Source: an uncultured Peptococcaceae bacterium | GTDB taxonomy: Bacteria > Bacillota > Dehalobacteriia > UBA4068 > UBA4997 | NCBI GenBank assembly: GCA_947626615.1 | Contig: CANQSW010000043.1 | Span: 1-10,183 of the forward strand | Direction of reading: 5' to 3' | Length of the DNA: 10,183 nt | In this document: positions 1 to 6,280 of the stretch, piece by piece | How the letters are laid out: each line of letters begins with the position of its first letter | Position numbering within the stretch: position 1 is the first letter of the stretch | Notes under the pieces: generated by a model | What the model saw: only the letters and a program-made list of their open reading frames with translations | Databases searched by the model: none | Told to the model about the DNA's origin: nothing | Program-made: the position numbers and the translations under genes

Positions 1-1
1 G

Positions 2-1303
2 GGCAAGGCCTACGTCTGCGAGCTTTCCGCCGACCAGATGCGCGAATACCGCGGCAGCATCGGCGTCCCCGCGCGCTCGCCCTGGCGCGACCGGCCGATC
101 GAGGAGAGCCTCGACCTGTTCGAGCGCATGAAAAACGGCGAGTTCGCCGACGGGCAATATACGCTGCGCGCCAAGATCGACCTGGCATCGCCCAACTTCG
201 TGCTGCGCGACCCGGTCATCTACCGCATACAGCACAGCACGCACCACCGCACCGGCAACAAATGGTGCATCTACCCGATGTACGACTTCGCCCACCCGCT
301 TTCCGATTCGCTGGAGGGCATAACGCACTCTATCTGCACGATGGAATTTGAGATCCACCGGCCGCTTTACGACTGGTTGATCGCCAACACCAGTTGCCCC
401 ACCAAAAGCCGGCAGATCGAATTTGCCCGGCTGAACCTGACGCATACCGTGATGAGCAAACGCTTTCTCCGCCGTCTGGTGGAGGAAGGCTACGTCTCCG
501 GCTGGGATGACCCGCGTATGCCTACGCTTTCCGGCCTGCGGCGGCGGGGCTACACGCCGGAGGCTATCCGCGATTTCTGCGAGCGTATCGGCGTGGCCAA
601 GGCGGAAAGCATGGTCGATTCGGCCCTGCTGGAGCATTGTCTGCGCGAGAACTTGAACGCCAAGGCCGACCGCGTTATGTGCGTGCTCGATCCCTTAAAG
701 GTCACTATCGCCAACTATCCCGAGGGCGAGCGCGAAATGCTGCCCGTCGATAATAACCCGGAAAAGCCGGAGCGCGGCAAGCGGCTGCTGCCCTTCTCGC
801 GGGAAATTTATATCGAGCGCGAGGATTTTATGGAGGAGCCGCCGAAAAAGTTCTTCCGCCTCTCGCCGGGCCGGGAAGTGCGCTTAAAGGGCGCGTATAT
901 CATCAAATGCGAGGAAGTTATAAAAGACGCGGCGGGCAACGTCACCGAGCTTATCTGCACCTACGACCCGGAAACGAAGTCCGGCGGCAGCAGCACCAAA
1001 AAGGTGAAAGCCACGATACATTGGGTGAACGCCAAGGAGTGCAAGGACGCCGAAGTGCGCCTCTATGACTATCTTTTTACGGCAGAAGACCCCTACGACG
1101 TGCCGGAGGGCAGCGATTTTATCGACAACCTGAACCCCAACAGTCTGGAGGTTAAGCAGGCGAAGATCGAGGCGCTGTTCCCACTGCCGGGCGAAAAATT
1201 CCAGTTTCTGAGGCACGGCTATTTCGCTACCGACCCCGACACCACCAACGACCATTTGGTCTTTAACCGCATCGTATCGCTGAAAAGCAATTACAAGGGC
1301 TGA
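2..1303 (+). CDS. glnS: Glutamine--tRNA ligase (GlnRS), 3' part; start lies before the window
   Basis: Class I aminoacyl-tRNA synthetase that charges tRNA-Gln with glutamine in the cytoplasm. The reading frame is open from base 2, so the N-terminal Rossmann part with the HIGH motif is outside the window; 433 residues remain of a family usually near 550. Visible GlnRS hallmarks are the early segment ending in YRDRP-like WRDRPIEESLDLF, the block WCIYPMYDFAHPLSD with the following SLEGITHS, and the KMSKS-type loop in the form VMSKR at 449-463, followed by the GlnRS-typical GWDDPRMPTLSGLRRRGY. The C-terminal half is the beta-barrel anticodon-binding region, ending in HLVFNRIVSLK. The TGA stop is followed after 21 nt by the next gene, suggesting cotranscription. 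The family call is very secure. Many Bacillota lack GlnRS and use transamidation, so its presence is a modest lineage hint. Confidence 0.97.
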   Translation, partial: GKAYVCELSADQMREYRGSIGVPARSPWRDRPIEESLDLFERMKNGEFADGQYTLRAKIDLASPNFVLRDPVIYRIQHSTHHRTGNKWCIYPMYDFAHPLSDSLEGITHSICTMEFEIHRPLYDWLIANTSCPTKSRQIEFARLNLTHTVMSKRFLRRLVEEGYVSGWDDPRMPTLSGLRRRGYTPEAIRDFCERIGVAKAESMVDSALLEHCLRENLNAKADRVMCVLDPLKVTIANYPEGEREMLPVDNNPEKPERGKRLLPFSREIYIEREDFMEEPPKKFFRLSPGREVRLKGAYIIKCEEVIKDAAGNVTELICTYDPETKSGGSSTKKVKATIHWVNAKECKDAEVRLYDYLFTAEDPYDVPEGSDFIDNLNPNSLEVKQAKIEALFPLPGEKFQFLRHGYFATDPDTTNDHLVFNRIVSLKSNYKG

Positions 1304-1324
1304 TCCGGCCCAAAGGAGGACGCT

Positions 1325-1528
1325 ATGCAAAAAAGGCTTTATCGCTCCCGCAAGGACAGCAAACTGTTCGGCGTCTGCGGCGGCATCGCCGAATATTTTG
1401 ACGTTGACCCCACCGTTATCCGCCTGATCGCGGTGATCTTACTGTTCGTATCTTTCGGCTGGGCGCTGCTGATATATCTCGCCGCCGCTTTCGTCATGCC
1501 GAAGGACGACGGCTACATCGACGTATAG
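1325..1528 (+). CDS. PspC domain small membrane protein
   Basis: A 67-residue protein made almost entirely of one PspC domain (named after phage shock protein C). It begins with the usual basic stretch (KRLYRSRKDSKLFGVCGGIAEYFDVDP), followed by a hydrophobic segment at about residues 31-59 that should cross the membrane, then a short polar tail. Stand-alone PspC proteins of this size are common in Bacillota; the role is thought to be envelope-stress related, but none is proven for this short form. The start is well supported: an AGGAGGA Shine-Dalgarno sequence at 1314-1320 sits just before the ATG. It lies 21 nt after glnS and 13 nt before the acyltransferase, so it is probably part of the same transcript. 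Confidence 0.9.
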   Translation: MQKRLYRSRKDSKLFGVCGGIAEYFDVDPTVIRLIAVILLFVSFGWALLIYLAAAFVMPKDDGYIDV

Positions 1529-1541
1529 AAGCTGGCCTGCA

Positions 1542-2672
1542 ATGTATGTAAATAATAGCGAAAAACTGCTGCGCGAGCCGCCCGATCTGGCCAGGATCGA
1601 CGCGCGCCCGCGCGGCAGGCTTTATAACTGGAATCTGCGGCGTCTGCGCCGGCGCTGGCCGGAGGTGGATATCCGAGCCATGCTGGGCGAGGCGGCCGAC
1701 GGCTCGCTGCACCGCGGCTCGGCGCTGTTTTATCTGATGCCGCGGCTCTACGGCTATATGCTCTCTAACGACCCGGAGCGCGCCCTGCCCAGGCTCGGCA
1801 TGAAGATAAGGCGGCATTTGATCCACCCGCTGTATCTGCGCTTCGGGCGGCATTTTTTTGAGGGTATGCGGCAGGAGATCGTGCGGCGCGAGCCGCTGCC
1901 GCAGGACGGGCGGCCGCTGGTTTTTGCGCCGGGGCATTATTTTATCCAGGAGACGCTGGCCACCGTGCTGCTGATCGAGGAGCCGGCCTACGTGCTTTTC
2001 GGCACGCTGCCGCATTTCTTCAACACGCGCTACGGCCTGCAGGCCGTGGGCAACGGCGCGGTGCTGCTGAACCGGCGCGATAAGGCCAGCCGACACGCCG
2101 TGTTCGCCAAGGCGGCGCGCCTGCTGCAAAACGGCGAATCTCTGATCATCTACCCGGAGGGAACGTGGAACAAAAGCCCCAACCGGCTGATCATGCCGCT
2201 GTGGCACGGCGTTTTCCGCATCGCCAAAAGCTCCGACGCGTGGATAATCCCGGTTTTGAACCTGTGCGTAAACGGCGTGATATATTCGGCAAGGCTTGCG
2301 CCCTTCGACCCCCGGCGTTATGCCGAGGCAGCAGAGGCGCAGGCGCTCTCCGACCTGCGCGACGCGATGGCGACCGGGCTCTGGCTGCTGATGGAGCAGC
2401 ACGCCGTTATGACGCGGGAGGAATTTCTGCACGGCTGCCCCACCATGCACGAGCGCGCCCGGCAGATCGTGGCGGCGCAGAAGCGGGCCGGCGGCTATTA
2501 TTATGACAGCACAACGGAATCCGGGCGGCAGGCTATGGATCTGCGCCTGCCGAACGACCCCCGCCCCGCCGACGTCTGGCGACCCGTTGCCGAACTGGCA
2601 ATAACGCCGCAAAACGTGCGGACGGTCTTATACGCCCGGCAAATCGTGGCGGAGGATTATCAGCGACTTTAA
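1542..2672 (+). CDS. PlsC-like lysophospholipid acyltransferase family protein
   Basis: A 376-residue protein with a PlsC/LPLAT acyltransferase core at about residues 120-260. Visible motifs: H132-YFIQ-E137 in the place of the catalytic HX4D box, LLNRRD (175-180) for the second block, and YPEGTWN (204-210), which matches the FPEGTRS substrate-binding block. Family members transfer acyl chains to glycerol phosphates or other acceptors at the inner membrane face; the acceptor here cannot be read from sequence. Oddities are the Glu in place of the catalytic-box Asp and long extensions on both sides of the core (about 120 and 115 residues), against about 240 residues for a typical PlsC. I see no clear membrane segment. 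The ribosome site is weak (AGAAG at 1528-1532); no better start was found. It follows the PspC gene by 13 nt and precedes the GNAT gene by 9 nt. Confidence 0.8.
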   Translation: MYVNNSEKLLREPPDLARIDARPRGRLYNWNLRRLRRRWPEVDIRAMLGEAADGSLHRGSALFYLMPRLYGYMLSNDPERALPRLGMKIRRHLIHPLYLRFGRHFFEGMRQEIVRREPLPQDGRPLVFAPGHYFIQETLATVLLIEEPAYVLFGTLPHFFNTRYGLQAVGNGAVLLNRRDKASRHAVFAKAARLLQNGESLIIYPEGTWNKSPNRLIMPLWHGVFRIAKSSDAWIIPVLNLCVNGVIYSARLAPFDPRRYAEAAEAQALSDLRDAMATGLWLLMEQHAVMTREEFLHGCPTMHERARQIVAAQKRAGGYYYDSTTESGRQAMDLRLPNDPRPADVWRPVAELAITPQNVRTVLYARQIVAEDYQRL

Positions 2673-2681
2673 GGAGCCACT

Positions 2682-3170
2682 ATGGAAATAACAGTCAGAG
2701 CATACCGGGCGGCCGACCTGCCCGCGATGCGCGTTATCTGGAACGAGGTCGTGACCGAGGGGATAGCCTTCCCGCAGGAGGATACGCTGGACGAGACGAC
2801 CGGCGCGGAATTTTTCGCCGCGCAGACCTATTGCGGCGTGGCCGTGGACGAAAACGATATGCCGCTGGGGCTCTATATCCTGCACCCGAACAACGTGGGC
2901 CGCTGCGGGCATATCTGCAACGCCAGCTATGCCGTGCTGGGCCGCTGCCGGGGCCTGCATATCGGCGAAAAGCTGGTGCAGGACTGCCTGCGCCAAGCCA
3001 GGGAGCTTGGCTTCGGCGTGCTGCAATTCAACGCCGTGGTGGCGACCAACCTGCACGCGCGTCATCTCTACGAGCGGCTGGGCTTCCGCCAGCTTGGCGT
3101 GATACCCAAAGGCTTCCGCCTGCCGGACGGCACGTTCGCCGATATCTGCCCGTATTACCACGAGCTTTAG
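2682..3170 (+). CDS. GNAT family N-acetyltransferase
   Basis: A 162-residue single-domain GNAT protein that should move an acetyl group from acetyl-CoA to an amine. The beta4/alpha3 acetyl-CoA pyrophosphate loop is visible as RCRGLHIG (88-95), which fits the Q/R-x-x-G-x-G/A pattern, and the C-terminal motif B region reads NAVVATNLHARHLYERLGF (117-135), typical of the family. The end (KGFRLPDGTFADI, then YYHEL) resembles GNATs annotated as amino-acid or phosphinothricin-type acetyltransferases, but the substrate cannot be assigned. The Shine-Dalgarno AAGGAG at 2671-2676 overlaps the stop codon of the acyltransferase, which argues for translational coupling. It is the last gene of the run; a strong terminator follows at 3195. 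Confidence 0.88.
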   Translation: MEITVRAYRAADLPAMRVIWNEVVTEGIAFPQEDTLDETTGAEFFAAQTYCGVAVDENDMPLGLYILHPNNVGRCGHICNASYAVLGRCRGLHIGEKLVQDCLRQARELGFGVLQFNAVVATNLHARHLYERLGFRQLGVIPKGFRLPDGTFADICPYYHEL

Positions 3171-3194
3171 AGCGGCGATTTTTTTACAAAAAAT

Positions 3195-3238
3195 AAGTAC
3201 GGAGCAAGGCGGCCAAGCCCAGGCTCCGTACTTTTTTG
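3195..3238. terminator. Bidirectional Rho-independent terminator
   Basis: An 11-bp perfect stem, AAGTACGGAGC (3195-3205) with GCTCCGTACTT (3223-3233), has a 17-nt loop and a run of T to 3237 on the plus strand. On the minus strand the same stem is followed by ATTTTTTG, so it can also end bioB transcription. It separates the glnS run from bioB, which converge here. Confidence 0.9.
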
Positions 3239-3308
3239 TCGGGCTGATTCCAGCCAGACGTTGCTGCCAAACTTTCTGGCAAACGCGCAGCGTTAAACGC
3301 GAGAAGCT

Positions 3309-4268
3309 TCAGATCTTTCTGCCTAAGGCTCTCAACATCTCCTTATCGCTCCGGATCGTGGCGCAGGCCGCGGTCGTAAGCATATTTCCCGTGATAGTAG
3401 CCGAAGCTCCCGCGCAAAAAGCCCTCTCCCCGTCGTTAGTGAGCAGCGCCCTGCCCGCCGCCAGGCGAATGTTGGCTTCAGGATTGATATAACGGAAAAA
3501 AGCGATCGTGCGCAGGATATCGTCCTCCGTGAGCGGCTCCATACCCTCCAGCGGCGTGCCCTTAATGGGCATCAGCGCGTTTATAGGAATAGAATCCACC
3601 CCGGCTTCAGCCAGGCAGACCGCCATATCCAGCCGGTCTTCCCAAGTCTCTCCCATACCTATGATACCGCCGGAACAGGCGCACATACCCTCCGCCTTTA
3701 CCAGCTTTAAGGTCGCCATTTTTTGCTCAAAGGTGTGCGTCGTGCATATGTAAGGAAAAAACCTCCTGGAAGTCTCGATATTGTGGTGGTAGCTGGTGAC
3801 GCCCGCCTGGTGCAGCCTATGCAGCTGTTCCGCATTCAGAAATCCCATAGACGCGCAAAGGTCGATTTGGCACTCCTTTTTCATGGTCTCATAAGCATGA
3901 ATAGCCTGCTCAAATTCCTCTCCTGAAAGCGTCCTCCCCGACGTCACGATAGAAAAACGGTGTACGCCTTCCGCTTCGTTCATTTTGCAGGCCGCCAATA
4001 TGGTCTCCTCGGGCAGAAAATCATAGACCTCGCAGTCCGTGTGATTGTGAGCCGATTGGGCGCAGTATTTACAGTCCTCCGGGCACCTGCCGCTGCGTCC
4101 GTTGATAATAGAACACAGATCCACCTCGTCTCCGATCAGATCCTTGCGGATCTTATCCGCGCCGTCGCAGAGCTCTTTGAGATCGCAGTCCAGAAATACG
4201 TGCAGATTGTCCTCCCGGGTGATCCTTCTGCCTCCGATGATCTCGTCCGCCAATTTCAGCATATCCAT
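3309..4268 (-). CDS. bioB: Biotin synthase (radical SAM)
   Basis: Radical-SAM enzyme that inserts sulfur into dethiobiotin to make biotin. 319 residues. The SAM-cluster motif CPEDCKYC gives C62, C66 and C69; YHHNIET (160-166) and NALMPIKGTPLEG (230-242) are BioB signatures. Compared from memory with E. coli BioB, two auxiliary-cluster Cys positions are kept (C138 in DLCASMG, C198 in CSGGIIGMGE) and the conserved Arg of IRLAAGR is present, but the position of E. coli C97 is Ser106 (HRFSIVTSGR), and an extra Cys occurs at 196. The ATG at 4268 is preferred because GGAAG ends 9 nt before it; a TTG two codons upstream is too close to that site. No other bio genes are nearby, so dethiobiotin must come from elsewhere in the genome or from outside. 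Own promoter with two BirA-type operators. Confidence 0.96.
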   Translation of the reverse strand: MDMLKLADEIIGGRRITREDNLHVFLDCDLKELCDGADKIRKDLIGDEVDLCSIINGRSGRCPEDCKYCAQSAHNHTDCEVYDFLPEETILAACKMNEAEGVHRFSIVTSGRTLSGEEFEQAIHAYETMKKECQIDLCASMGFLNAEQLHRLHQAGVTSYHHNIETSRRFFPYICTTHTFEQKMATLKLVKAEGMCACSGGIIGMGETWEDRLDMAVCLAEAGVDSIPINALMPIKGTPLEGMEPLTEDDILRTIAFFRYINPEANIRLAAGRALLTNDGERAFCAGASATITGNMLTTAACATIRSDKEMLRALGRKI

Positions 4269-4300
4269 GACCAATATCTTCCTTTCCTAAAAACGCAAAA

Positions 4301-4332
4301 TTGTCAACCTTACAGTCTATTCAAGTTGACAA
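4301..4332. promoter_or_regulatory. BirA-type operator, promoter-proximal
   Basis: TTGTCAAC (4301-4308) and its exact inverse GTTGACAA (4325-4332) are separated by 16 nt. This geometry matches the BirA (biotin-protein ligase/repressor) operator, TTGTAAAC or TTGTTAAC half-sites with the same spacing in well-studied bacteria. It covers the predicted bioB start of transcription near 4330 and the first part of the leader, so bound repressor would block initiation. Confidence 0.85.
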
Positions 4333-4336
4333 TTAA

Positions 4337-4365
4337 ACTATATCACCGCTTTATTAAATTGTCAA
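4337..4365 (-). promoter_or_regulatory. bioB promoter (sigma70 type)
   Basis: On the minus strand TTGACA (4365-4360) is followed after exactly 17 nt by TATAGT (4342-4337), five of six matches to the -10 consensus and a perfect -35. Transcription would start near 4330, giving a leader of about 62 nt. The -35 hexamer is itself inside a half-site of the distal BirA-type operator. Confidence 0.88.
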
Positions 4366-4390
4366 CTCATATTTTTCATCTGGTTGACAA
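4359..4390. promoter_or_regulatory. BirA-type operator, promoter-distal
   Basis: A second copy of the same inverted repeat, TTGTCAAC (4359-4366) and GTTGACAA (4383-4390), again with a 16-nt spacer, 58 bp from the first. It overlaps the -35 element of the bioB promoter. Two operators with identical half-sites and identical spacing make chance very unlikely. Confidence 0.85.
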
Positions 4391-4423
4391 TTCGGGCAAA
4401 GTCTCATTTTCGTCAGAACGCAA

Positions 4424-4466
4424 CAAAAAAACACGAAGCATAAGAGCGTCTCATGCTTCGTGTTTT
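4424..4466 (-). terminator. Rho-independent terminator of the AGCS symporter gene
   Basis: A 14-bp stem pairs 4428-4441 with 4453-4466 (core ACACGAAGCAT and ATGCTTCGTGT) around an 11-nt loop. On the minus strand the stem runs into a T tract (A run at 4425-4431 on the plus strand). It lies 27 nt past the symporter stop and upstream of the bioB promoter, so it separates the two minus-strand genes. Confidence 0.9.
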
Positions 4467-4492
4467 GTTATACGTCTTTTTTAGAGCGGCGT

Positions 4493-5908
4493 TTATTCGC
4501 TCATATCCCGCAGCTGCTGGTGGAACTGCTTGGTCTCCTTGGCGACCACGCCGGAGAGCGCCACCAGGCCGACCAGGTTCGGGAAGGCCATCAGGCCGTT
4601 CAGCGCGTCCGCGATATCCCAGACGACGTTCAGAGCCAGGAACGGGCCGACCAGAACCGCCAAAATCCACAGATAGCGGTAAATTTTGACGACGGTGAAA
4701 TTGCCGTTAAAGAGATATTCCACGCAGCGTTCCGCGTAATAATCCCAGCCCAGAATGGTGGTGAACGCGAAGAACGCCAGCGCCAAGGTTACACAGATCT
4801 GACCGATCAGCGGAGCGAAGCTCATGCCCTGGCTGAACGCCCAGGAAGTAACGCCCACGCCTTCGACGCCGGGCTGATGCCAAGCGCCGGTGATGACCAG
4901 CGTAAGGCCGGTCATGGTGCAGATGATGATAGTGTCGATGAAAACGCCGGTCATGGAGACCAGACCCTGACGAGCGCAGGATTTGGTGCTGGCCGCGGCG
5001 GCCGCGATAGGCGCGGAGCCTAAGCCGGCCTCATTGGAGAAGATACCGCGGGCAACGCCCTTTTGTATGGCTTCCTTCATCACCGCGCCGGCGAAGCCGC
5101 CGACAGCAGCCGTGCCGGTGAAAGCGCCCTTGAAGATAGCCGCGAACGCGCCCGGAATCTCCGGAATATGCGTGACCAGAATGATAAGGCAGACCACGAT
5201 ATAGAACACCGCCATAAAAGGCACTATTCTTTCGGCCACGCTGGCGATACGCTTGATACCGCCGATGATGACCAGGCCGACCAGCAGCGCCGCGACGACG
5301 GCCGTGATCGTGGTGGCCCAGGTGTATTGATATTCGCCGATTGAAAACGCGATATGCGCCGTATCAGGGTCGAACAGACGCTCCACCGCGCCGGCGATGC
5401 CGTTGATCTGGGTGACGGTGCCGATGCCCAGCAGGCCCGCGCTCGCGCCAAAGAAGGCGAACATCTTGGCCAGCCAGCGCCAGTTCTTGCCCATGCCGCG
5501 CTCTATGTAATAGAAAGGCCCGCCCAAAACGTGACCGTTCTCGTCGATGGTGCGGTATTTGATCGCAAGCAGGCCCTCGGCGTATTTGGTGGCCATGCCG
5601 AAGAAGGCGGCCAGCCACATCCAGAACAGAGCGCCCGGGCCGCCGGCGCAGATAGCCGTGGCCACGCCGACGATGTTACCAGTGCCGATAGTGGCGGAAA
5701 GAGCCGTGCACAGCGCGCCGAAGCTGCTGACTTCGCCCTCGCCGTCCTGCTCGTTCTTAAACATATACTTCAGCGCCTTGGGCAGATGAAACACCTGCAC
5801 CAGGCCGGTTCGGATAGTCAGCAGAATGCCGGTGCCAAGAATCAGCACCATCAGCGGCACGCCCCAGATCCACCCGTCGACCAGAGTGACGATCTCCGAA
5901 AATGTCAT
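4493..5908 (-). CDS. Sodium:alanine/glycine symporter, AGCS family
   Basis: A 471-residue inner-membrane carrier of the alanine/glycine:cation symporter family (AgcS, AlsT, DagA), which imports L- or D-alanine and glycine with Na+ or H+. Clear family blocks: SATIGTGNIVGVATA (71-85), GGPGALFWMWLAAFFGMATKYAE (89-111, shown in two parts by its key residues G89, P91, W96, W98, K108, E111), the LGGPFYYIERGM segment (128-139), and FSNEAGLGSAPIAAAA near the middle. About ten or eleven hydrophobic segments can be counted. Length is usual for the family. The start is supported by AGGAG ending 8 nt before the ATG. A promoter at 6065-6037 gives a leader of about 120 nt carrying two copies of a 15-bp palindrome. 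Which amino acid is preferred cannot be read from sequence; alanine or glycine is likely. Confidence 0.95.
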   Translation of the reverse strand: MTFSEIVTLVDGWIWGVPLMVLILGTGILLTIRTGLVQVFHLPKALKYMFKNEQDGEGEVSSFGALCTALSATIGTGNIVGVATAICAGGPGALFWMWLAAFFGMATKYAEGLLAIKYRTIDENGHVLGGPFYYIERGMGKNWRWLAKMFAFFGASAGLLGIGTVTQINGIAGAVERLFDPDTAHIAFSIGEYQYTWATTITAVVAALLVGLVIIGGIKRIASVAERIVPFMAVFYIVVCLIILVTHIPEIPGAFAAIFKGAFTGTAAVGGFAGAVMKEAIQKGVARGIFSNEAGLGSAPIAAAAASTKSCARQGLVSMTGVFIDTIIICTMTGLTLVITGAWHQPGVEGVGVTSWAFSQGMSFAPLIGQICVTLALAFFAFTTILGWDYYAERCVEYLFNGNFTVVKIYRYLWILAVLVGPFLALNVVWDIADALNGLMAFPNLVGLVALSGVVAKETKQFHQQLRDMSE

Positions 5909-5944
5909 AATTACAACTCCTCTCGATGTTTCCCGCTGCCGCCG

Positions 5945-5959
5945 CCGTAAATTTTACGG
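5945..5959. repeat. Palindrome copy 1 (CCGTAAATTTTACGG)
   Basis: Perfect 7-bp inverted arms around one central base. It is identical to the copy at 5997 and lies within the transcribed leader of the symporter, 36 nt before its start codon. Similarity to copy 2 continues past the palindrome toward higher coordinates: GAAC, CC, GG and TA are shared in register. Confidence 0.8.
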
Positions 5960-5996
5960 TGAACAGGCCCCGGTTAGGATTTTCCATGGCCGTCGA

Positions 5997-6011
5997 CCGT
6001 AAATTTTACGG
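5997..6011. repeat. Palindrome copy 2 (CCGTAAATTTTACGG)
   Basis: Identical to copy 1, with a 52-bp period, about five helical turns, which would put both on one face of the DNA. It sits roughly 20-30 bp downstream of the predicted symporter transcription start near 6030, a usual place for a repressor site. Confidence 0.8.
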
Positions 6012-6036
6012 CGAACTGACCTTGGCTAACGTGTAG

Positions 6037-6065
6037 ATACTACCACAAACCGAAAAGCATTACAA
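6037..6065 (-). promoter_or_regulatory. Predicted promoter of the AGCS symporter
   Basis: On the minus strand TTGTAA (6065-6060) and TAGTAT (6042-6037) are separated by 17 nt; each matches four of six consensus bases. The predicted start, near 6030, places both perfect palindromes inside the leader. Moderate support only. Confidence 0.55.
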
Positions 6066-6147
6066 GGGTATTTGCTCATGTATACAGAATATTTTCCCTC
6101 TGTGGCGGACAAATGTACATTTTAATTTACGGTCAGCCGCAAAATCG

Positions 6148-6162
6148 CCGCAAATTTTTCGG
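6148..6162. repeat. Palindrome copy 3, imperfect
   Basis: CCGCAAATTTTTCGG matches the two perfect copies at 13 of 15 positions; the differences are at positions 4 and 12, which face each other in the palindrome. It lies 26 bp upstream of the DUF554 -35 element. A half-site, AATTTACGG, is also present at 6124-6132. AAATTT is frequent in intergenic DNA of this window, so this copy is weaker evidence than the other two. Confidence 0.5.
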
Positions 6163-6188
6163 TCTGCGGACGGCTTTGCAAAAAGTTA

Positions 6189-6217
6189 TTGACACGCCGG
6201 GCGAATTGTGCCAGAAT
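6189..6217 (+). promoter_or_regulatory. Predicted promoter of the DUF554 gene
   Basis: TTGACA (6189-6194), a 17-nt spacer and CAGAAT (6212-6217). The -35 is perfect and the -10 matches four of six. The start of transcription would be near 6224, about 57 nt before the ATG at 6281, which supports that start over one further upstream. Confidence 0.7.
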
Positions 6218-6280
6218 ATGAACGTATTTTTGCCGCGGCGCAAGTTTCGGCAAACAATTATAATAAGGAAAGTGAACCAA

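Noticed and set aside
1494..2612. Long open frame on the minus strand opposite the acyltransferase gene
   Set aside because: Its product is Arg-, Gln- and His-rich low-complexity sequence with no family features, as expected antisense to a GC-rich gene, while the plus strand encodes clear PlsC motifs.
4677..4692. Palindrome-like GGTAAATTTTGACG inside the symporter coding sequence
   Set aside because: It needs an insertion to align with the 15-bp palindrome and lies in coding DNA; AAATTTT is common in this sequence.
4460..5023. Open frame on the plus strand opposite the 3' end of the symporter
   Set aside because: No ribosome site or family features; it starts inside the terminator stem.
5354..5950. 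Open frame on the plus strand opposite the AGCS symporter gene
   Set aside because: Composition is typical of antisense translation; the minus strand carries intact AGCS motifs and the frame runs into the symporter control region.
6113..6280. N-terminal extension of the DUF554 protein from an ATG at 6113
   Set aside because: The extension crosses a TTGACA/CAGAAT promoter and has no DUF554 similarity; the ATG at 6281 has a ribosome site and begins directly with the family's first membrane segment.
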